A stretch of DNA of 64,000 bases from DASUBN01 sp036000105 (lineage in GTDB: Bacteria > Pseudomonadota > Gammaproteobacteria > Natronospirales > REEB76), in the NCBI GenBank assembly GCA_036000105.1, contig DASYGE010000002.1:1-64000 (forward strand), read 5' to 3'. The number at the start of each line of letters is the position of its first letter. The first letter of the stretch is position 1. The translations under genes and the position numbers were made by a program. The notes beneath the pieces were generated by a model. It did not search any database. It was not told the DNA's origin and was given only the letters and a program-made list of their open reading frames with translations. Shown here piece by piece: positions 33,953-43,250 of this stretch.

Positions 33953-34548
33953 TGCAGACCCGTAAACGGGAACTCCTGGACGCGCTCATCGGCTATCTGG
34001 TGAAGCACGGCCTCGCCGATCTATCGCTGCGCCCCATAGCAGCAGAGATCGGCACCAGCGCGCGTCTCCTGATATTCCATTTCCGTTCCAAGGAGCAGCT
34101 GCTCCTGGAGGTGCTGGAGGAGATGCAGCTGCGCTTGCAGGACTCTTTCACCAAGCTCCTGGCGGCCAAGCCCGGCTCACGCAACGTGCCCCTGATGCGG
34201 GCCTTTTGGGACTGGGCCACCGAGGACGAGAACTATCGCTATCACTGCCTGCTCTACCAGCTGCAGATCCTGGCCGCCCAAGATCCCGCCACTTACGCGC
34301 GCTTCCTCAAGGGCAACTCCATGAGCTGGCTGAAGCTGGTCCAGCCGGCACTACCTCCGTCCCAGCAGACACAGGCTTTCGCCACCTTGTATGGGGCGGT
34401 CTTCGATGGTCTGTTCATTGAGTTCATGAGCACCGGCGACCGTCGGCGCACCACCAAGGCCCTGGAGGAATTCATCCAGCTGGCCCGGAGCCATATGCAG
34501 GCCGCGGAATCCGCGAAGCCTGCGAGACGCCCGAAACGCCGTACCTGA
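33952..34548 (+). CDS. TetR-family transcriptional regulator
   Basis: 198 aa from ATG 33952; the frame is open upstream but the TetR HTH begins right here (TRKRELLDALIGYLVKHGLADLSLRPIAAEIGTSARLLIFHFRSKEQLLLEVLEEM). The remaining helices form the ligand/dimer domain. The mRNA would have almost no leader. Overlapping palindromes at the start codon suggest autorepression, perhaps also control of the divergent S9 peptidase or the downstream hydrolase (34 bp away). Confidence 0.9.
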   Translation: MQTRKRELLDALIGYLVKHGLADLSLRPIAAEIGTSARLLIFHFRSKEQLLLEVLEEMQLRLQDSFTKLLAAKPGSRNVPLMRAFWDWATEDENYRYHCLLYQLQILAAQDPATYARFLKGNSMSWLKLVQPALPPSQQTQAFATLYGAVFDGLFIEFMSTGDRRRTTKALEEFIQLARSHMQAAESAKPARRPKRRT

Positions 34549-34582
34549 TCCCGATAGACCGCCCATCACCCAGGAGAAGACG

Positions 34583-35575
34583 ATGAAGATGTTGTTGCCC
34601 GCCTCGTTCGCCCTAGCTCTCGTGCTGGGGCCCCCGTCCGCCCAAGCGGACCTGGCGCCCGGCTCCATGGATATGCACTGGGATGCCGGTGCGGATGATT
34701 GCACCAAGCACACCGCGCCCCCCCTCGAGGTGCATGCCTACAACGCGAACACCTACATCCTGCGGGAGGACCTCTGCGCCACCTGGGAGGCGCCGTTCAT
34801 GTACCTCCTGATAGGCAGCCAGAAGGCGCTCTTGATAGATACGGGCGACGTGGCCGACCCCAAGCTCATGCCCCTGGCGAGCACGGTGATGGGGTTATTG
34901 CCTGAGGTGGCGGGTGGGAAGCTGCCGCTCATCGTGGTGCACAGCCACCACCATCTCGACCATCGGGCAGGGGATCCGCAGTTCCAGGGAGTGCCCGGGG
35001 TGACGCTGGTGTCACCCGATCTAGACCAGGTGCAGAGCTATTTCGGCTTCAAGCATTGGCCGGAGGGCATGGCCCAGATGGACCTGGGCGGTCGTGTAAT
35101 CGATGTGGTGCCGGCGCCGGGGCACAACCTGGCCCACGTGGTGTATTACGACCTCAACACCGGCATCCTGTTCTCCGGGGATTTCCTGCTGCCGGGCCGC
35201 GTCCTGGTGGATGACCTGGATGCCTATGCAGCCAGCGCCAAACGAGTGGCGGATTTCGTGCGGGATAGGCCGGTGAGCCATGTGCTGGGCGGTCATATAG
35301 AGAAGAACCGGGCCGGAGAACTCCTGGACTGGGAATCCACCTACCATCCCGACGAGCGTCCCCTGGATCTCAACAAGGCAGACGTGCTGGCCTTGCCGGC
35401 GGCTCTGGATAAATTCAACGGCTTCTATACCGAGACCGGTGGGTTCGTCATCGAGAACCCCCTCCACAACCTCATCGCGTTCGCCGTGGCGGTGGTCCTG
35501 GTGTTGGTGGCGCTGGGATGGCTGCTGTTCCGCTACATCCGCAAGCGCCGCGCCCGGCGGCGTAAGGCCGCCTGA
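34583..35575 (+). CDS. Exported MBL-fold metallo-hydrolase with C-terminal membrane anchor
   Basis: 330 aa. Signal peptide 1-22 (PPSAQADL). MBL zinc ligands: HSHHHLDH (HxHxxDH), His in PGHNLAHV, Asp in LFSGDFLLPG and a late HVLGGHIEKNR. The protein ends in a membrane segment (LIAFAVAVVLVLVALGWLLF) and a very basic tail RYIRKRRARRRKAA, so the catalytic domain would be held at the periplasmic face, an uncommon design for this family. CAGGAG SD. Substrate unknown; likely co-regulated with the TetR gene. Confidence 0.88.
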   Translation: MKMLLPASFALALVLGPPSAQADLAPGSMDMHWDAGADDCTKHTAPPLEVHAYNANTYILREDLCATWEAPFMYLLIGSQKALLIDTGDVADPKLMPLASTVMGLLPEVAGGKLPLIVVHSHHHLDHRAGDPQFQGVPGVTLVSPDLDQVQSYFGFKHWPEGMAQMDLGGRVIDVVPAPGHNLAHVVYYDLNTGILFSGDFLLPGRVLVDDLDAYAASAKRVADFVRDRPVSHVLGGHIEKNRAGELLDWESTYHPDERPLDLNKADVLALPAALDKFNGFYTETGGFVIENPLHNLIAFAVAVVLVLVALGWLLFRYIRKRRARRRKAA

Positions 35576-35803
35576 ACTCACAAGGGGGATGGCGGGGTCC
35601 GAAAACCGTCAGCCTGCTGCCTGCCGCCGTCCACGCCCCCTGCACCGGCAGGCCGTGGACGGTGTGCAGAAATGAACCAAACATATTTCAGAACATCCGG
35701 CCCCGGTGACGCAGGTTTTTGGCTATACATAGCCTGAAGCCAGGGCGCCAGATGCGCCCGGCACGATCCACGGGAGTATCGCCATGATGCCGGAGAGCCT
35801 CAC

Positions 35804-36643
35804 ATGATCCGCGCCTTGCTGGTGGACGGCGATCGGCAGTCCCTCGACCTCACGCTCGCGCAGCTCGCCGAAGAGCCGGATGTGGAGGTGGTGGGCCAGT
35901 GCACCGACGGACGCCAGGCCCTGGAGAAGATCGAACTGCTGCGCCCCGACGTGGTGATCATGGAACTCGATCTGCCGGGCCTGTCGGGTCTGGAAGTCAT
36001 CTCCTCCCCCCGCATCACCAAGCGACCCTACGTGGTCATCACCACCACGAGCGGCGGGCATGCCTTGTGGGCCTTCGAGGCCAACATCACCGATTACCTG
36101 CTGAAACCCCTGGATAAGACCCGCTTCAGGGCGGCCATCGTCAAGCTGCGCCGCAACTTGGACCGGGACGCGCAGCTGGACGGGCGTATCGATCTCGACA
36201 TGCTGATGAGCTACCTGCATGACGGCCAGCACCGCTCCGGAGCGCAGCCGGCCGCCGACCGGGTACCGGTGAAGTTCGGGCGGCGCTATCGCTTCATCAA
36301 CCTGGCCAGCATGCGGCATATCGAGGCCCAGGGGGATTACGTGAACATCCACATGCTCACGGGTGAGGTGCTGCATTCGGGAGACCGCATATCCGAGATC
36401 GAGCGCAAGCTGCCGGCGGGGCGCTTCCTCAGGGTGCATCGCTCCACCATCATCAACATCGAGCATGTGCGCGAAGTGCGCGCCGACAAGAACGACTTCG
36501 AGATCGTCATGGATAACGGACAGTGCTTCAAATCCGGCACCACCTACAAGACCCGGGTGAAGACTGCCCTGATATTCGGTCGCAGCCAGCAGGAAGGCAT
36601 CGTGCCGGCCGAGCCCATGCGTTCGGAACACGCCCACGCCTGA
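35804..36643 (+). CDS. LytTR-type response regulator with altered receiver
   Basis: 279 aa. Receiver domain about 1-120, LytTR DNA-binding domain about 155-262 (GRRYRFINLASMRHIEAQGDYVNIHMLTGEVLHSGDRISEIERKLPAGRFLRVHRSTIINIEHV). At the usual phospho-acceptor position the sequence is DVVIMELDLPG, Glu instead of Asp, and the acidic pair near the N-terminus reads VDGD rather than VDDE. The conserved Lys (LLKPLD) is kept. No histidine kinase is next to it. A GGCTAT-AC-ATAGCC palindrome (35721-35734) lies upstream and may be its operator. Confidence 0.9.
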   Translation: MIRALLVDGDRQSLDLTLAQLAEEPDVEVVGQCTDGRQALEKIELLRPDVVIMELDLPGLSGLEVISSPRITKRPYVVITTTSGGHALWAFEANITDYLLKPLDKTRFRAAIVKLRRNLDRDAQLDGRIDLDMLMSYLHDGQHRSGAQPAADRVPVKFGRRYRFINLASMRHIEAQGDYVNIHMLTGEVLHSGDRISEIERKLPAGRFLRVHRSTIINIEHVREVRADKNDFEIVMDNGQCFKSGTTYKTRVKTALIFGRSQQEGIVPAEPMRSEHAHA

Positions 36644-36689
36644 TATCGGCCCCAGATGCCAGGCGGCGCGGCGCGCCTGGCGGTTGCGG

Positions 36690-36722
36690 TTGTCTGGTAA
36701 AAAACCATTATGTATAATGGTT
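36690..36722 (+). promoter_or_regulatory. Promoter with inverted repeat over the -10
   Basis: TTGTCT at 36690-36695, 17-bp spacer, perfect TATAAT at 36713-36718. AACCATTAT-GT-ATAATGGTT (36703-36722) is an inverted repeat with 9-bp arms covering the -10, a likely repressor site. The transcript would have a leader of about 125 nt. Confidence 0.6.
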
Positions 36723-36849
36723 AGCCATGGGTTCATTCGCCCCCTGCGCGCTGACCTGGTTCCAGGTATCTGGACGGGATTGGACACCGGGGGTTTTGCA
36801 TGTGTGAGGGCCTGTGAAGGCCCGATAGCTTCAAGGGATCGTGAACGGG

Positions 36850-37389
36850 ATGGATGGCAAGGCTCAGAAATTCTGGACGGCACTCAGCGTGGGCGGGCTC
36901 CTGCTCGCCGCGACCTCTGCGTGCGCGGGCGACGGGCTCACGCGCCAGCAGAACTGGACGGTGCTGTACGCCTCGGTGGTGGGCACGAGCTATTACGCCG
37001 AACCGCTGCCCCAGAACTACGATTTCGAGCGCACCCTGACCGCGGTGCTCACCCAGGAATCCAGTCTCTGCAACCACAAGCGCGGCATGGACAAGCAGTC
37101 CTATGGCTGTGGCCAGCTGCAGAAGCGCACCGCCATGCTGGTGAACGGCAAACCCGTGTCGGCCCACAAGCTGCAACACAACGATGCGCTCAACATCCGT
37201 CTGGCCGCCCGCTACCTGGCCTACTGCATGCAGCAGATGGGTTCCTGGGAGCGCAGCGTGATCTGCTATAACAAGGGGCCGCATCGGGCCAGCACCATGA
37301 CGGACAAGCAGGTGACCAAAGATACCTATCTGCTCTCGGTGCGCCGGCGCATGCGGGAAGCGCAGGGCCTGTTAGCTAACGTAGATTGA
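36850..37389 (+). CDS. Lytic-transglycosylase-like exported protein
   Basis: 179 aa from ATG 36850 (a GTG at 36841 is in frame but its SD spacing is too short; AAGGGA lies 11 nt before the ATG). A signal peptide covers about residues 1-26 (ATSACAGD). The SLT-like region contains TAVLTQESSLCNHKRGMDKQSYGCGQLQKRTAM, where the Glu in TQES fits the catalytic position and GCGQLQ the following Gly/Gln motif, then LNIRLAARYLAYCMQQ and VICYNKGPHRA. It probably cleaves or binds peptidoglycan; activity is inferred. Confidence 0.72.
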   Translation: MDGKAQKFWTALSVGGLLLAATSACAGDGLTRQQNWTVLYASVVGTSYYAEPLPQNYDFERTLTAVLTQESSLCNHKRGMDKQSYGCGQLQKRTAMLVNGKPVSAHKLQHNDALNIRLAARYLAYCMQQMGSWERSVICYNKGPHRASTMTDKQVTKDTYLLSVRRRMREAQGLLANVD

Positions 37390-37418
37390 ACCTTCGCCGG
37401 CTCCGTCCGGAGTCGGGT

Positions 37419-38228
37419 CTATTCACACATCTGAGCCAGCGTGAACGCCGTGACGTATAGCGGTTGCGGCACGCCGTTGATGGTGAAGAGATAAGGCCGG
37501 AAGCCGCTCTTGTCCTTATACATCACGAACTGCAGCACCGCCGTGGCCGGCTTGTCCTGGTAGGTGAGGATGCCGCTGGCGTTCACGAAGTCCTGGCCAT
37601 CGGCGGTGGCACCTGCTTCCCAGCGCGGCGCCTCGAAATAACCTTTCACTTCCTGCTCCAGGGTCTTCATCGGACAATTGTCCAGATGCCCGGTCTTGAC
37701 GATGTCGATGTCATCCACGTCCGGCAGCCAACGCCGATCCGCCTGCAGCAGTGTCGGCTGCTTGTCCTCCTGCGCCACGCTGGGCGCCGGCTTGTCGTAG
37801 CCCGTGACCGTGATGATGCCGCCGATCACCGCCGAGGCGAGGAACAGCACGTCCACCACCAGCGCGGCCTTCATCCAGTCCCCCAGCTTCAGCCGGCGGC
37901 GGTCGCGCAGGTAGAGCGGATAGCCCGCCGGCCACAGCAGCATGACCAGCGCGAACCAGCGGGACATCTGCCGCGCCGGAGGCGTGCTGCCTTCCCAGGC
38001 AGCGGGGGCCTGGAATATCTCCATGGCCGCCATGAGCGCGGTGACGAAGGCGGTTAGCAGGAGCAGCCAGACGAAGGCCGTGAGGGAATAGCTGGCGAAG
38101 GCGGTGATCAGGATGCCGATGGCGCCTATCACCGGCACCGCCATGAGGAACACTCCGTAGTCCGCTCCCGGCATGCCGGAGGAGAGCAGGCGGCGCGAGC
38201 GTTTCGGTGCGGCTGGGGTGTCGGTCAT
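37419..38228 (-). CDS. Membrane protein, unknown function
   Basis: 269 aa. Four predicted membrane segments: about 24-46 and 47-70 (VFLMAVPVIGAIGILITAF; LTAFVWLLLLTAFVTALMAAM), about 91-107 (WFALVMLLWPAGYPLYL) and 120-142 (AALVVDVLFLASAVIGGIITV). A soluble C-terminal domain of about 120 residues contains CPMKTLEQEVKGYFEAPRWEA and ILTYQDKPATAVLQFVMYKD. No family recognised. It shares orientation with the upstream lipoprotein gene but a terminator lies between them. Confidence 0.75.
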   Translation of the reverse strand: MTDTPAAPKRSRRLLSSGMPGADYGVFLMAVPVIGAIGILITAFASYSLTAFVWLLLLTAFVTALMAAMEIFQAPAAWEGSTPPARQMSRWFALVMLLWPAGYPLYLRDRRRLKLGDWMKAALVVDVLFLASAVIGGIITVTGYDKPAPSVAQEDKQPTLLQADRRWLPDVDDIDIVKTGHLDNCPMKTLEQEVKGYFEAPRWEAGATADGQDFVNASGILTYQDKPATAVLQFVMYKDKSGFRPYLFTINGVPQPLYVTAFTLAQMCE

Positions 38229-38257
38229 GGATGCAGGATAACGCCAGGGCCGGAAAG

Positions 38258-38291
38258 AAAGAAGCCGGATGGGGTTCCATCCGGCTTCTTT
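38258..38291 (-). terminator. Strong intrinsic terminator between lipoprotein and membrane-protein genes
   Basis: A 15-bp stem (AAAGAAGCCGGATGG / CCATCCGGCTTCTTT) around GGTT. Minus-strand orientation ends the lipoprotein transcript; T-rich sequence follows on that strand. Confidence 0.8.
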
Positions 38292-38310
38292 GTTGAAAGG
38301 ACTATGTCGC

Positions 38311-38811
38311 TTATTGCTTGTTCAGCTTATCTATCACCGTGAGGTCGGACCAGCTCAGGAAGGTGTCCGGGTTCTCCGGGTCGTTGCTGATGGCCATGCT
38401 GCCGCACATGCGCTGGGATAGCTTGTCACGGCTCACGATGCCGGGCTGTTTGCCGCCACCCAGGTCGTAGGTGAGTATCTTGCCGGCGGCATCCCATTCC
38501 TTGGGCAGATCACTCGCCTTCGGGGCGACCTGCACGGTGATCTGTACCCAGGTATCCCAGCCCCAGTTCTCGGTGTGATAGTTGTAGGGGTTACCGGCGT
38601 TGTTCGCCACCGATGCGCTCCAGGTCTTCTTCACCAGGTCGTAGGAGTACTGGTTGAGGCCGGTGCAGGCGATGTTCAGTTGTTTGGTGGCTTCCTTGAC
38701 GATGTCCTGGGCGACCTGGGTGTCCGCGCCCGCGACGGCGACCACCTTGTCGGGAGTCTTGCTGCAGGCAGCGAGCACCAGGAGGAGCGTCATGCAGGCG
38801 AGCTTTTTCAT
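38311..38811 (-). CDS. Lipoprotein, unknown function
   Basis: 166 aa from ATG 38811 (the open frame extends to 39063 but the lipoprotein signal sets the start). MKKLACMTLLLVLAACSK has a lipobox LAAC. The mature part has VVAVAGADTQVAQDIVKEATKQLNIACTGLNQYSYDLVKKTWSASV and two more Cys that may pair. No family recognised. Confidence 0.75.
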   Translation of the reverse strand: MKKLACMTLLLVLAACSKTPDKVVAVAGADTQVAQDIVKEATKQLNIACTGLNQYSYDLVKKTWSASVANNAGNPYNYHTENWGWDTWVQITVQVAPKASDLPKEWDAAGKILTYDLGGGKQPGIVSRDKLSQRMCGSMAISNDPENPDTFLSWSDLTVIDKLNKQ

Positions 38812-38885
38812 GCTGATTTCCCCGCGATAATCGTTGTCACCAATTATAGTCCAGAACCCGCGCCGGAGGTCCGGATATGGCTGGT

Positions 38886-39497
38886 TCAAGTGTCCGGGCT
38901 GCGTCGGCTTTTCCAGCGGTGGAGCAGGTAGAGGATCAGGAGCACCAACAGTACGACGATGCAGAGCGTCACGAAGATACTGCCGGCTTCCTCGGTCAGG
39001 TTCTCGTAATCCTTGATATGCCGGCCGAGACGCCAACTGCCGAGGCCCCATACGCCGGTCCACAGCAGGGCACCCGCCACGTTGGCCGGCAGGAAATACT
39101 TGAGCGGCATACCGGCGATGCCGGCCACCACGCCGTTCAACTGGCGTAGCACCTCGAAGAAGCGCGCGAAGGTCACGAACCAGCCGCTGTAGCGCGAGAA
39201 GCCGGCTTCCATGCGTTGCAACTCCGGTTCGCCGATGCGCACGTAGCGGCCGAAGCGTAGCACCAGCCGGCGCCCGCCTTTCACGCCTATCCAGTAGCCG
39301 ATGCAGGCGCCGATGATGGCGGCCAGGGATGCGTCCGCCAGCACGGCGACGATGTTCAGCTTGCCCTGGGAGGCGAGCACCGCGGCGGCGATCAGCAGGG
39401 TCTGTCCGGGAGCGGGGATGCCGAAGTTCTCCACCAGCACCACGCAGAACAGCGCCGCGTAGCCGTAGTCGCGGAGGAATTCATGCAGAGGGTGCAC
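38886..39497 (-). CDS. DedA-family membrane protein
   Basis: 203 aa from GTG 39497 (no in-frame ATG nearby). DedA/SNARE-associated family: ENFGIPAPGQTLLIAAAVLASQG, IGACIGYWIGVKGGRRLVLRFGRYVRI, and the conserved FARFFEVLRQLNGVVAGIAGMPLKYFLPANVAGALLW. DedA proteins act in polyprenyl-phosphate/phospholipid flipping and membrane potential maintenance. A basic C-terminal tail (HRWKSRR) follows the last helix. Confidence 0.9.
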   Translation of the reverse strand: MHPLHEFLRDYGYAALFCVVLVENFGIPAPGQTLLIAAAVLASQGKLNIVAVLADASLAAIIGACIGYWIGVKGGRRLVLRFGRYVRIGEPELQRMEAGFSRYSGWFVTFARFFEVLRQLNGVVAGIAGMPLKYFLPANVAGALLWTGVWGLGSWRLGRHIKDYENLTEEAGSIFVTLCIVVLLVLLILYLLHRWKSRRSPDT

Positions 39498-39564
39498 GTC
39501 ACGCAGCTCGTTGTGCGGTCATGGAGTGATGGTAGCAGAAAGCCGACGCCGGCCCGGCGCGCGG

Positions 39565-41580
39565 TCAGTTCAGGGACGAGGGATTCGGTGTGGCGAAGGT
39601 GCTTCTGTGCTGCAACAATAATTTTTCGCAGGCCGCCGGTTCCAGTGGCTGGCTGAGGAGGTAACCCTGGATGAGCGCGCAGCTCTCGCCTTGCAGCCAC
39701 TTGAGCTGTGCTTCGTTCTCGACACCTTCCGCCACCACTTGCAGGCCAAGGGTGTCGGCCAGGCGGATGGTGGCGCGCGCCACCGCCGCATCGTGCGGGT
39801 TGTGCGCCACGTCGCGCACGAAACTCTGGTCGAGCTTCAGCACTTCGATGGGGAAGCGCTTCAGGTAGCCGAGCGAGGAGTTGCCGGTGCCGAAGTCGTC
39901 CAGCGCCAGGCGTATGCCTAGACCACGCAACTTGCGCAGTTCCGCCATGTTGCCTTCCTCGTTGCCGAGGGTGACGCTCTCGGTGATCTCGAGGAGCAGC
40001 GCCGCGGGCGTGAGACCCGTCTCGCCCAGGATGCGGCCCACGACCCCGGCCAGATCCGGCGCGGTGAACTGCCGGGCCGAGAGGTTGACCGCCATGTGGA
40101 AATGTTCGCCGTAGAGCTTGCGCCAGGCCACCGCCTGGGTGCAGGCCTCGCGCAGCACCCATTCACCGATGGGGATGATGAGCCCGGTCTCTTCCGCCAA
40201 CGGGATGAAATCCGAAGGTGACACCAGGCCGAACTCGTGACTCTGCCAGCGCACCAGCGCTTCCACACCCATCAAGCGCCCGCTCCGCATGTCGAACAGC
40301 GGCTGGTAATGCAGCTTCAACTCGTCACGCCGCAGGGCCTTGCGCAGCTCCACCTCGCGGCGCAGGCGCTGCAGCGCGGCTTCGTGCATGTCGGGGGTGA
40401 AGAACAGGGCGCGGTTGCGCCCGCGTTTCTTGGCGCGGTACAGCGCGGTATCGGCGTTGGCCAAGAGGCTCTTCACGTCCGGGCTGTCTTCCGCCAGGAG
40501 CGTGATGCCGATGCTGGCGGTGACTCGCAGCTCCGTCTCATCCAACAACATGGGCTTGGCGATGACGCGCAGGATGCGTTCCGCCAGGGCGTTCAGCTCC
40601 TCGCGGTCCTCGGCGTCCTCCACCAGCATGATGAACTCGTCGCCCGACAGCCGCGCCACGGTGTCGCGTTCGGTCACCGAACGCTGCAGGCGCTGGGCCA
40701 CGCGTTTCAGCACTTCATCACCGATGGTATGGCCGAGCGAGTCGTTGATGGTCTTGAACTGGTCCAGGTCCACGAACAGCACGGCGAGTTGCGCCTGGCC
40801 GGTGCGCACCCGCGCGATGGCACGCCCCAGCCGGTGCTCGCACAGCGTGCGGTTGGCGAGGCCGGTGAGCGGGTCGTAGTTGGCGAGCTGGGTGAGCTGC
40901 TCCTCGGCGCGGCGACGCACAGTCATCTCGGTGCGCAGTTCCTCGGCGATGTCGGCGATGGCGAAGCGGATGTTGAGCTGTTCCACCAGGCGTTTGTACA
41001 TGCCGAAGGCCATGCGCGCCAGGAGCGCGATGCCCACGCAGGCCATGATGCCGGCAGTCAGCGGGATCTCGCGGCCCTCGACGATCAGGCGCACGGCCAA
41101 CGGCATGCCGGTGAGTATGAGGAAGGCGAGGTAGCAGAGGATATCGGCGGTGAGCGCCGGCAGGGTCACGGCGCAGGCGCCGAGCACCACCATGCTGAGG
41201 AACAACTGATGGGCCACGTCGCCGGCAGGGAACAGGAGCAGGCCTGCGGTGCCCCAGCCGAGCGCCGAGATGCAGCTGCCTATGAGGAAGCGCCGGCGCC
41301 ACAGGCGCACGTCGTTCAAGGGGATGCTGCGGTGACGGAAGCGGCGGCCCAGGAGGCTGCGGCCCAGTTCGATCATCGCCATGCAAGCGAACCACGCTCC
41401 CAGTGCGTAGCGGCTCAAGGTGGTCTCACGGAACACGATCACCAGGAGGAGAGAGACAGCCAAGCCTGCGAGATGCATCCCGCGGGTGTTCTGATAGAGC
41501 AGATTGGTGAGTTCTGCCTGCACATGCCGGCCGACGTCGCGGCTGGGCACGCGCGGCCCCACCATGGTGGCTATCGCCAT
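39565..41580 (-). CDS. Membrane-bound GGDEF-EAL c-di-GMP protein
   Basis: 671 aa from ATG 41580, with GGGAG 6-10 nt upstream; the frame is open to 41667. About six N-terminal membrane segments (residues 25-190), then GGDEF with the motif LSGDEF (about 310) and EAL (EALVRWQ about 450; DDFGTGNSSLGYL; LKLDQSFV; VVAEGVEN). No RxxD inhibition site precedes SGDEF (TERD instead). The EAL catalytic residues appear intact, so phosphodiesterase activity is likely, with cyclase activity possible. Confidence 0.92.
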   Translation of the reverse strand: MAIATMVGPRVPSRDVGRHVQAELTNLLYQNTRGMHLAGLAVSLLLVIVFRETTLSRYALGAWFACMAMIELGRSLLGRRFRHRSIPLNDVRLWRRRFLIGSCISALGWGTAGLLLFPAGDVAHQLFLSMVVLGACAVTLPALTADILCYLAFLILTGMPLAVRLIVEGREIPLTAGIMACVGIALLARMAFGMYKRLVEQLNIRFAIADIAEELRTEMTVRRRAEEQLTQLANYDPLTGLANRTLCEHRLGRAIARVRTGQAQLAVLFVDLDQFKTINDSLGHTIGDEVLKRVAQRLQRSVTERDTVARLSGDEFIMLVEDAEDREELNALAERILRVIAKPMLLDETELRVTASIGITLLAEDSPDVKSLLANADTALYRAKKRGRNRALFFTPDMHEAALQRLRREVELRKALRRDELKLHYQPLFDMRSGRLMGVEALVRWQSHEFGLVSPSDFIPLAEETGLIIPIGEWVLREACTQAVAWRKLYGEHFHMAVNLSARQFTAPDLAGVVGRILGETGLTPAALLLEITESVTLGNEEGNMAELRKLRGLGIRLALDDFGTGNSSLGYLKRFPIEVLKLDQSFVRDVAHNPHDAAVARATIRLADTLGLQVVAEGVENEAQLKWLQGESCALIQGYLLSQPLEPAACEKLLLQHRSTFATPNPSSLN

Positions 41581-41848
41581 CACGTCTCCCGGTCTCCTGG
41601 ACCCATCTAACGCGGGCCTCAGTGGACTATTAATTGCCAAGAAATCCCGCGCAGTGTGCCGGCTCAAGGCACGCCTGTCCAGAGGCGTGAGTCACAGAAT
41701 CGGGCTCTTTTCGCCTGCGTCCGTCGGGCGACGGGCGGCCTTGAGGCGGGCCACCTTGGGGCGCATGATTCGGCTGAATCCGGCCTCTAAAGCCGGGAGG
41801 GAAGCGCAGGGGGGCTGCGTGGGGCCGGGACAGCTTTTCGATCAAACC

Positions 41849-43072
41849 ATGTTCGCTTACCTCGGCCTGCTGAGTCAGGCCGGCACGGTGCTACTCCTGG
41901 TGGCGCTGTTCGCGCTCTTGCGCCGCTATGCCGACCGGCGTGCCTATTTCTATTCCTGGAGCAGCGCCTGGGGCGCGCTCCTGGTGGCGCTCTTCGCCCT
42001 GGTGTTGCGCTACATGGTGCTGCCGCCGATCTTCGGCCCGCTCACCGATACCGCTGCGCTCACCCGGCTCTGCTATTTCATCTATCAGTTCGGCAAGCTG
42101 GCGTTCCTGATCCTGCTCCTGCGCGGCACGCTCATCTATGTGGGCGGGCTCGCGGATCCGCCGCTCGGTTATCTGCGCCTCTTGTGGATGTGCGCCTTGA
42201 CCCTGGCGCTGATCTCGGTGGCGCTGTCCGCCCAGCTCGTGGGCGTGCTGTTCTGGCAGGGCTTCGCCAACGTGGTTGTGTTCGGCTGGTGCACGCTCGC
42301 GTTCCTAAGGCTGCCGCAGACGCGTCACAGCCTGGGCACGCGGGTCACCGGCGCGTTCTTCGCCTTGACCACCGTACTGTGGCTCGCCTACCTCCTGGCT
42401 TTCACCTATCACTTCTTCCCGCGCCTAGGCTTCGGCGCCGGCCCCTGGGCGTTCTTCAGCGGGCGCAACACCTACTTCGACCTGATCCTGCAGATGCTGC
42501 TCGCCTTCGGCATGGTGCTGGTGCTGTTCGAAGACGCGCGCCGTGAGATCGACGGCGCGCACCGCGAGTTGCGCATCGCCCACGAGCAGCTGCTCAGGGA
42601 ATCGCTGGTGGACGCGCTCACCGGAGCCTACAACCGCCGTGCTTTCACCGAAGGAGCGGGCCTGGAAGGCGTACATGGCAGCTTCGGTGCGCTCGCGGTG
42701 TTCGATCTGGACAACCTCAAGGAGGTGAACGACCGCCACGGGCACCGTTACGGCGACGCGCTGCTGCGGCATTTCTCCTCCATCCTGCGCGCGGGCCTGC
42801 GCCCCTCGGACAAGCTCTACCGCCTGGGAGGTGACGAGTTCCTGCTGGTGGTGCCGCGCGCCATATCGTCGGTGCTGGAGAAGCGCGTGCTCGATCTCAT
42901 CGGCGACGCGGAGCCTCTGAGTTTCGCCGACAACGGGCTCACGCTCGAGATCAGCGCCAGCATCGGCGTGGCGGATTTCAAGAGCATCGAGGCCCTGGAA
43001 GCAGCGGTGCACGTGGCGGACCGTGCCATGTACAGCGCCAAGCGTACCCGCAAGGGCGAGCCGCGCTCCTGA
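41849..43072 (+). CDS. Membrane diguanylate cyclase (GGDEF), first of a paralogous pair
   Basis: 407 aa from ATG 41849; the open frame extends further upstream over the antisense start region, but the membrane domain begins here. About seven membrane segments (residues 1-220) form a sensor with no named domain I recognise, then a short coiled helix (EDARREIDGAHRELRIAHEQLLRESLVDALTGAYNRR) and a GGDEF domain with intact GGDEF (YRLGGDEFLLVVP) and an RxxD inhibition site (RPSD five residues before). It should make c-di-GMP with product inhibition. The gene at 43251 has the same architecture. Confidence 0.9.
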   Translation: MFAYLGLLSQAGTVLLLVALFALLRRYADRRAYFYSWSSAWGALLVALFALVLRYMVLPPIFGPLTDTAALTRLCYFIYQFGKLAFLILLLRGTLIYVGGLADPPLGYLRLLWMCALTLALISVALSAQLVGVLFWQGFANVVVFGWCTLAFLRLPQTRHSLGTRVTGAFFALTTVLWLAYLLAFTYHFFPRLGFGAGPWAFFSGRNTYFDLILQMLLAFGMVLVLFEDARREIDGAHRELRIAHEQLLRESLVDALTGAYNRRAFTEGAGLEGVHGSFGALAVFDLDNLKEVNDRHGHRYGDALLRHFSSILRAGLRPSDKLYRLGGDEFLLVVPRAISSVLEKRVLDLIGDAEPLSFADNGLTLEISASIGVADFKSIEALEAAVHVADRAMYSAKRTRKGEPRS

Positions 43073-43250
43073 AGACGGGGTTCGCGGAGGTGCAGGCGGG
43101 TCAAGCGCTCGAAGCGTGACGGATTTCCCAAAGCCCTGGAGGTCAGGCCTCGCGAGCCCGCAGTCGGCGGCTCCAGGTATAGGGGGCTCACGGCGGCTAT
43201 ACTGTCAGCGGTCTCAACCTTAAGGAAGTGCCGCCCCCGGGCCAGGGACA

